Shown one piece after another: positions 60,263 to 64,000 of a stretch of 64,000 nucleotides of DNA. The stretch's first letter is position 1; the number at the start of each line of letters is the position of its first letter. A model generated the notes under the pieces. That model was not told the origin of the DNA, did no database searches, and saw only the letters and a list, made by a program, of their open reading frames with translations. The stretch is from Candidatus Desulfovibrio intestinavium. GTDB lineage: Bacteria; Desulfobacterota; Desulfovibrionia; Desulfovibrionales; Desulfovibrionaceae. Position numbers and translations under genes: made by a program. The stretch is taken from NCBI GenBank assembly GCA_019118345.1, contig DWZD01000011.1, forward strand, positions 1 through 64,000. Reading direction: 5' to 3'.

Positions 60263-60496
60263 ATGGCTGATAAAGACGTGATCATCGACTTCCTCAAGGG
60301 CAAGTCCGCCGCCAAGTCCAAGTTCTATTTCAAGGACTTCACGGATCTCTTTCCCGACAAGGGGCCCCGCGAAGTGAAAAAGCTGCTCACCCAGCTGGTG
60401 AACGAAGAAGTGCTGGAATTCTGGTCTTCCGGTTCCACCACCATGTACGGTCTCAAGGGCGCGGGCAAGCAGTCTCACGCCGAAGGCGAAGACTAG
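60263..60496 (+). CDS. dsrD: DsrD, small winged-helix activator of sulfite reduction
   Basis: 77 residues. The winged-helix fold typical of DsrD is seen in KDVIIDFLKGKSAAKSKFYF, DFTDLFPDKGPREVKKLL and EFWSSGSTTMYGLKG. It is found next to dsrAB in sulfate reducers and has been linked to activating DsrAB. It has its own GGAGAC ribosome-binding site and ends at a strong terminator, so dsrABD is a complete unit. Confidence 0.97.
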   Translation: MADKDVIIDFLKGKSAAKSKFYFKDFTDLFPDKGPREVKKLLTQLVNEEVLEFWSSGSTTMYGLKGAGKQSHAEGED

Positions 60497-60556
60497 TTGC
60501 CCCTGCCTGCGCGCATTGTCCGCAGTGCCGCGGGACTATCGGCCTTTTACAAGATT

Positions 60557-60590
60557 TGCCGCAACGAAAGTTGTGGCATTTCTTCTTTTG
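60557..60590 (+). terminator. Intrinsic terminator of dsrABD
   Basis: TGCCGCAAC-GAAA-GTTGTGGCA (one G-U pair) with a stable tetraloop, followed by TTTCTTCTTTT. Confidence 0.88.
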
Positions 60591-60637
60591 TACGCGGTTT
60601 TTTGAGCACTTCCGGCTACAGGCGGGATGAAAGCCAC

Positions 60638-61780
60638 ATGGACACGCGGTCACGAACCCTCGGTAGCGGAAGCGCCGCCCGCTGCATCTGGCGCGCCACG
60701 CGCGCGGTACGAAACCTCCTCCTGTTTGCCGTGCTGGTCATGCTCACGGCATGCGGAGGGTGGCGACCCAACGCCTCGACTTTCGGCGGCGGCTCGGGCA
60801 CCAAAGACGATCCCTATCTGATCGCCACGGAAACGCATCTGCGCAACGTCGGCATCAACTCCCTGTATTTTGACGGGAAATATCTTCTGCTGACTGCGGA
60901 TATCGCGCTCAGCGGCCCGTTGTGCCCCATAGGCGCGGATCTCCACGGCTTTGGCGGCATCTTTGATGGCGGCGGGCATACGATCTCGGAGCTGAGGATG
61001 ACGACCAAGTGTCCCGAATACGGCGGCCTGTTCGGAGTTGTCAACAAAAACGGACAGATACGAAATCTCACTGTGGAAACGTCAATGGAAGAGATCGCCG
61101 GCCCGCACCAATGGGCCGCCAGAACCGGGGCAATTGCCAGCTTCAACATGGGGCGGATAGAAAACTGCACTTCACGCGGCCTTTTGAAGAACGGGGAGAT
61201 TATTGGCGGTATCGTGGGGGTCAACAAGGGGATCGTAAGAAACTGCACCAATGACGCGACCATTGAAGTGAAAAAGCCGGATGGGGAAGGCGGCTTCGCC
61301 AGCGGCGGCGGCATAGCAGGCGCAAGCATGACGGAGGGCGCGCTTCTTGATGAGGTCGTGGTGTCCGGTTCGCTGAATAATGGGCGGGTGACCGTGGAAG
61401 GAAACCATACCGCAATGGCCGGCGGCATCGTCGCATCCTGCTCAGGCTCATCGCGCATTGAGGACTGCGTCAACGAGGGTACCGTTTCAGCCCGGGCGAG
61501 AAAAAGTGCCTACGGAGAAAGTGATGTGTACGTCGGCGGCGTGGTTGGATTGATCGCGGGGGCCACCGCCGAACGCTGCGTCAATCGAGGCAAGGTCAGG
61601 GCGACGGGCCATGAAAATGTCTACGTGAGCGGAATCGCGGGCAAAATTAGGGGGGCCAGGCTCATCGAATGTCGCAGTGAGGACGCTGTGCGGGCAAAGG
61701 GGAATCCCGGCAGGCAAGGCGCCGTCGTGGGCGGCAAAGGGGTGGAAAATACGATCTCCAACAGCGGCAAACGGCGCTGA
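60638..61780 (+). CDS. Lipoprotein with GLUG-like repeats
   Basis: 380 residues. Signal with a long n-region and lipobox LTAC (Cys39), so it is exported and lipid-anchored. The mature protein is a repetitive beta-helix-like chain of GLUG-type units: YGGLFGVVNKNGQIRNLTVE, IASFNMGRIENCTSRG, GGIVGVNKGIVRNCTNDA, GGIVASCSGSSRIEDCVNEG, GGVVGLIAGATAERCVNRG and GIAGKIRGARLIECRSE. Such repeats are typical of surface adhesins and peptidases. The start is not well supported by a ribosome-binding site. It sits right after the dsrABD terminator, a place often taken by a cobyrinate synthase-like gene in relatives, and uses more A/T-rich codons than its neighbours. Possibly acquired. Confidence 0.8.
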   Translation: MDTRSRTLGSGSAARCIWRATRAVRNLLLFAVLVMLTACGGWRPNASTFGGGSGTKDDPYLIATETHLRNVGINSLYFDGKYLLLTADIALSGPLCPIGADLHGFGGIFDGGGHTISELRMTTKCPEYGGLFGVVNKNGQIRNLTVETSMEEIAGPHQWAARTGAIASFNMGRIENCTSRGLLKNGEIIGGIVGVNKGIVRNCTNDATIEVKKPDGEGGFASGGGIAGASMTEGALLDEVVVSGSLNNGRVTVEGNHTAMAGGIVASCSGSSRIEDCVNEGTVSARARKSAYGESDVYVGGVVGLIAGATAERCVNRGKVRATGHENVYVSGIAGKIRGARLIECRSEDAVRAKGNPGRQGAVVGGKGVENTISNSGKRR

Positions 61781-61857
61781 CGCATCCTGTGGTCTGAGCG
61801 GCGCAACGCCTGCCCTGCCTGCTTGCGCAGGAACGAAAAAGGCCCCCCGGCTTTCGC

Positions 61858-61886
61858 TTGACGTGAAGCCGATTGCCCTGTTTTAC
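61858..61886 (+). promoter_or_regulatory. Candidate promoter of the AMMECR1 gene
   Basis: TTGACG (61858-61863), a 17-base spacer, TTTTAC (61881-61886), about 150 bases before the start codon. Confidence 0.4.
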
Positions 61887-62038
61887 TCTCATGGAGGCGG
61901 ACAGTCAGCGTGTCCGCAAAGCTCAGGCGGGCGGCCTGCGGGCCGTACAACAGACCCGAAAACTGCCCTTCCGGCAAGGGCTTCGCTGCCGCGCCGGAAG
62001 AGCCGCCATACCCCGTTTTGTGCGGCAAGGAGACGGAT

Positions 62039-62629
62039 ATGCTGACGGAAGTGGAACAGAAACTGCTCGGCATGTGTGCGCAGCTCGCCATCAAAACCCA
62101 GCTTGTGGGCGACATGGCCCATCAGCCGCCGCCACTGCCGCCGCAAATGGCCCGATCCGTCCTTGCCAAGTCGCTCGGCTCCTTTGTGACCCTCAAAATC
62201 GAGGGCCGGTTACGCGGCTGCATTGGCACCATGATCGGGCACGAGCCGCTGCTGCGCAATGTCTGGCGCATGGCGCGGGCGGCGGCCTTCGAGGATCTGC
62301 GCTTCCCGCCCCTCTCGGAAGGGGAATTTCCCCGGCTGGACATCCATATTTCCGTGCTGGGGCCACTCTCGCCCTGTCCGGCCATCGAACAGATCGAAAT
62401 CGGCCGCCACGGCCTGCTGTTGGAACTCGACGGCAGCAGCGGCGTCTTTTTGCCGGAAGTGCCGGTGGAACAGGGCTGGAATACGCGGGCCTATCTGGAA
62501 AATCTCTGCCGCAAGGCGGGCCTGCCCCCCAAAAGCTGGCAGCATGAGCGCGCGCACCTCTACTGGTATGAGACCTTCGGCTTTGACGTGCCGACGGAAA
62601 ACGCCACGGCCGAAACCCCTTCCGACTGA
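62039..62629 (+). CDS. AMMECR1-domain protein (AmmeMemoRadiSam protein A)
   Basis: 196 residues, one AMMECR1 domain: ARSVLAKSLGSFVTLKIEGR, LRGCIGTMIGHEPLLRNVWR, AFEDLRFPPLSEGEFPRLDI, HISVLGPLSP, then LPEVPVEQGWNTRAYLENLC. In bacteria the domain often occurs with a Memo and a radical SAM protein; neither is beside it here. Biochemical role unknown. The start follows AAGGAG. Confidence 0.9.
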   Translation: MLTEVEQKLLGMCAQLAIKTQLVGDMAHQPPPLPPQMARSVLAKSLGSFVTLKIEGRLRGCIGTMIGHEPLLRNVWRMARAAAFEDLRFPPLSEGEFPRLDIHISVLGPLSPCPAIEQIEIGRHGLLLELDGSSGVFLPEVPVEQGWNTRAYLENLCRKAGLPPKSWQHERAHLYWYETFGFDVPTENATAETPSD

Positions 62630-62917
62630 AACGCGGGCAACGCAACGGGCGTGCATGTTGTTGTGAGGGGAAGGGGAACCCCGCTCCTCGCGCGAGCGGG
62701 GTAGCGCTGCTGTCGATGCCCGTAGCTTCCTGCGTCGCAACGGGCACGGCCCTGCGGCCGCCCGTTGGGTCGCGCTCTGCTGTCGATGCCCGTAGCTTCC
62801 TGCGTCGCAACGGGCACGGCCCTGCGGGCCGCCCGTTGGGTCGCGCTCTGCTGTCGATGCGCCGGGCGGCTGGCAGGCACGTTGCAGCGAGGGAGGGAAA
62901 ATTTTGCCGCCGGCAGC
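62630..62917. other. Intergenic region carrying the tandem repeat
   Basis: No gene seen between the AMMECR1 stop and the tyrS terminator. The main content is the tandem repeat at 62707-62860. Confidence 0.6.
62707..62860 (+). repeat. Tandem GC-rich repeat, two full units plus partial
   Basis: Unit 1 is 62707-62776, unit 2 is 62777-62847 (70 and 71 bases, nearly identical), and a third copy breaks off after CTGCTGTCGATGC. Each unit contains the inverted stretch AACGGGCACGGCCC ... GGGCCGCCCGTT, able to form a strong hairpin. A diverged copy lies on the opposite strand at 571-650. Confidence 0.85.
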
Positions 62918-62956
62918 AAAAAAAAAGCGCCGCCCGCCCACAAGGGCGGCGGCGCA
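62918..62956 (-). terminator. Intrinsic terminator of tyrS
   Basis: On the minus strand a GCGCCGCC-GCCC / GGGC-GGCGGCGC stem with one bulge is followed by nine T residues. Confidence 0.88.
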
Positions 62957-62980
62957 TCATGGGGTTGAAGGGCATTCCGG

Positions 62981-64000
62981 CTAGGCCGTCACGGTCAGAC
63001 GCAAAAAGCGCTTCTTGCCGAGCTTGATGACATACTCGCCGGGAGCAAGAGGAGTCAGGGCGTCGTCGCAACGCTCGCCGTCCACGGAAAGCGCACCCTC
63101 CTTGATCAGGCGCTTGGCTTCGCCACGGCTCTTGACCAGACCGGCCGCCTCCAGAAAAGCCGGGGGCGTGCTGTCGTCGCCCTGAGCGCAACGGTGGCTC
63201 GGCGCATCATCCGGCACGCCGCCGCCGGCAAAGACGGCATTGAAGGCCATGCGCGCCTCTTCGGCGGCATCCGGGCTGTGGTAACGGCTGACCATTTCGG
63301 CGGCAAGCTGTTCCTTGGCCGCCTTGGGATGCACGCGCCCCTCGGCCACATCGGCCTTGAGCGCGGCGATTTCCTCCAGCGAAAGGGAGGAAAGCAGCTC
63401 GTAGTAGCGCCACATGAGATCATCGGAGACCGCCATGACCTTGCCGAACATTTCCGACGGCGCTTCGTCAATGCCGATATAATTGCCGTAGCTCTTGGAC
63501 ATCTTGCGCACGCCGTCCAGGCCCTCCAGCAGGGGCATGGTCAGGATGCACTGGCTTTCCATGCCGTACTGCGCCTGCAGGGTGCGGCCCACCAGCAGAT
63601 TGAACTTCTGATCCGTACCGCCCATTTCCACGTCGGCCTTGAGAGCCACGGAATCATAGCCCTGACAAAGGGGATAGAGAAATTCGTGAATGGAAATGGG
63701 GCGCTGCTCGCGGTAGCGCTTTTCAAAATCGTCGCGTTCCATCATGCGGGCCACGGTATAGCGCGAGCAGAGGCGGATGAAATCGGCGGCATCCATCTTG
63801 CCCAGCCAGCGGGAATTGAATTCCACCAGCGTCTTTTCCGGGTCAAGAATCTTGAAGAGCTGCTTCTTGTAGGTTTCGGCGTTGGAAACGACCTGTTCCT
63901 CCGTGAGCGGCGGCCGGGTTTCCGAGCGACCGGAGGGATCGCCAATGCGGCCCGTAAAGTCGCCGATCAGGAAAATGACGGTATGACCCAGCTCCTGAAA
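62981..64000 (-). CDS. tyrS: Tyrosyl-tRNA synthetase, 5'-truncated by the window
   Basis: Partial; the visible 339 residues run from [20 protein letters not shown] at the window edge to the stop. The class I catalytic core shows [21 protein letters not shown] and the KMSKS loop as [12 protein letters not shown]. The C-terminal S4 RNA-binding domain is seen in [20 protein letters not shown]. It charges tRNA-Tyr. The HIGH motif lies outside the window. The sequence type resembles the longer TyrZ-like group. A strong terminator follows. Confidence 0.97.
   Translation of the reverse strand, partial: FQELGHTVIFLIGDFTGRIGDPSGRSETRPPLTEEQVVSNAETYKKQLFKILDPEKTLVEFNSRWLGKMDAADFIRLCSRYTVARMMERDDFEKRYREQRPISIHEFLYPLCQGYDSVALKADVEMGGTDQKFNLLVGRTLQAQYGMESQCILTMPLLEGLDGVRKMSKSYGNYIGIDEAPSEMFGKVMAVSDDLMWRYYELLSSLSLEEIAALKADVAEGRVHPKAAKEQLAAEMVSRYHSPDAAEEARMAFNAVFAGGGVPDDAPSHRCAQGDDSTPPAFLEAAGLVKSRGEAKRLIKEGALSVDGERCDDALTPLAPGEYVIKLGKKRFLRLTVTA

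Noticed and set aside
62707..62860. CRISPR or minisatellite coding repeat
   Set aside because: Only two units, directly adjacent without spacers, in non-coding sequence.

Overview
The window is about 64 kb of high-GC chromosome from a sulfate-reducing deltaproteobacterium, most likely Desulfovibrionaceae (Desulfovibrio sensu lato). The call rests on a complete dsrMKJOP operon, a dsrA-dsrB-dsrD operon, a long-form HisG, and flagellar and chemotaxis genes carrying sigma28-type promoters. No rRNA, CRISPR array, IS element or phage structural gene was recognised.

Layout. 1-4.7 kb: the 3' end of a flagellin gene, a small Cys-rich protein, mutL, murI, an HU gene and tRNA-Ser(UGA). 4.7-15.2 kb: a roughly 10.5-kb integrative element inserted at the 3' end of the tRNA. 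It carries a P4-type integrase, a DUF4160/DUF2442-HTH pair, an ERCC4-type nuclease, a Toprim-DUF927 primase-helicase, several small unknown proteins, an AlpA-like regulator and a HigB/HigA-like toxin-antitoxin pair. No capsid, packaging or conjugation genes are present. 15.3-32 kb: an orphan DUF3396 (type VI immunity-like) gene, an asparagine synthetase homologue whose usual nucleophile Cys2 is Ser, ribosomal protein S1, a Sel1-repeat protein, an EamA transporter, rdgB, fliD-fliS, hisI, hisG, a TauE/SafE permease and a VKOR-like membrane protein. 32-37.7 kb: an RsbRD-like gene followed by dsrM-K-J-O-P. 37.8-57.3 kb: an HD/CCA-transferase-like protein, rlmN, two secreted proteins, a cysteine synthase, cheV, a polysaccharide flippase, ilvD, mcp-cheW-mcp, a DegT aminotransferase, a GtrA-GT2 fusion, and a three-gene rlpA operon. 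57.7-64 kb: dsrA-dsrB-dsrD, a GLUG-like lipoprotein, an AMMECR1 protein and the 3' part of tyrS.

How the genes work together. DsrAB reduces sulfite, and the DsrMKJOP membrane complex carries electrons between the quinone pool or periplasm and the cytoplasmic end of the pathway. The chemotaxis genes and fliD share a TAAN4T-N11-NCCGNTAA type promoter, which suggests one FliA regulon spread over 27 kb. The mobile element looks like a self-replicating satellite or integrative plasmid. It has one large replication protein, a 110-bp perfect inverted repeat near its two ends filled with GGTGTTC iterons (reminiscent of the two-part P4 origin), and two toxin-antitoxin-like operons with a palindromic operator inside the promoter spacer and almost no mRNA leader.

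The most unusual signals are the paired 110-bp iteron repeats, an array of about six palindromic triple half-sites whose sequence changes from unit to unit while pairing is kept (7.27-7.66 kb), the hairpin over the alpA ribosome-binding site, the Ser2 asparagine synthetase, and a terminator-like hairpin in the dsrAB leader. All functional names come from recognising motifs by eye; no database search was run.
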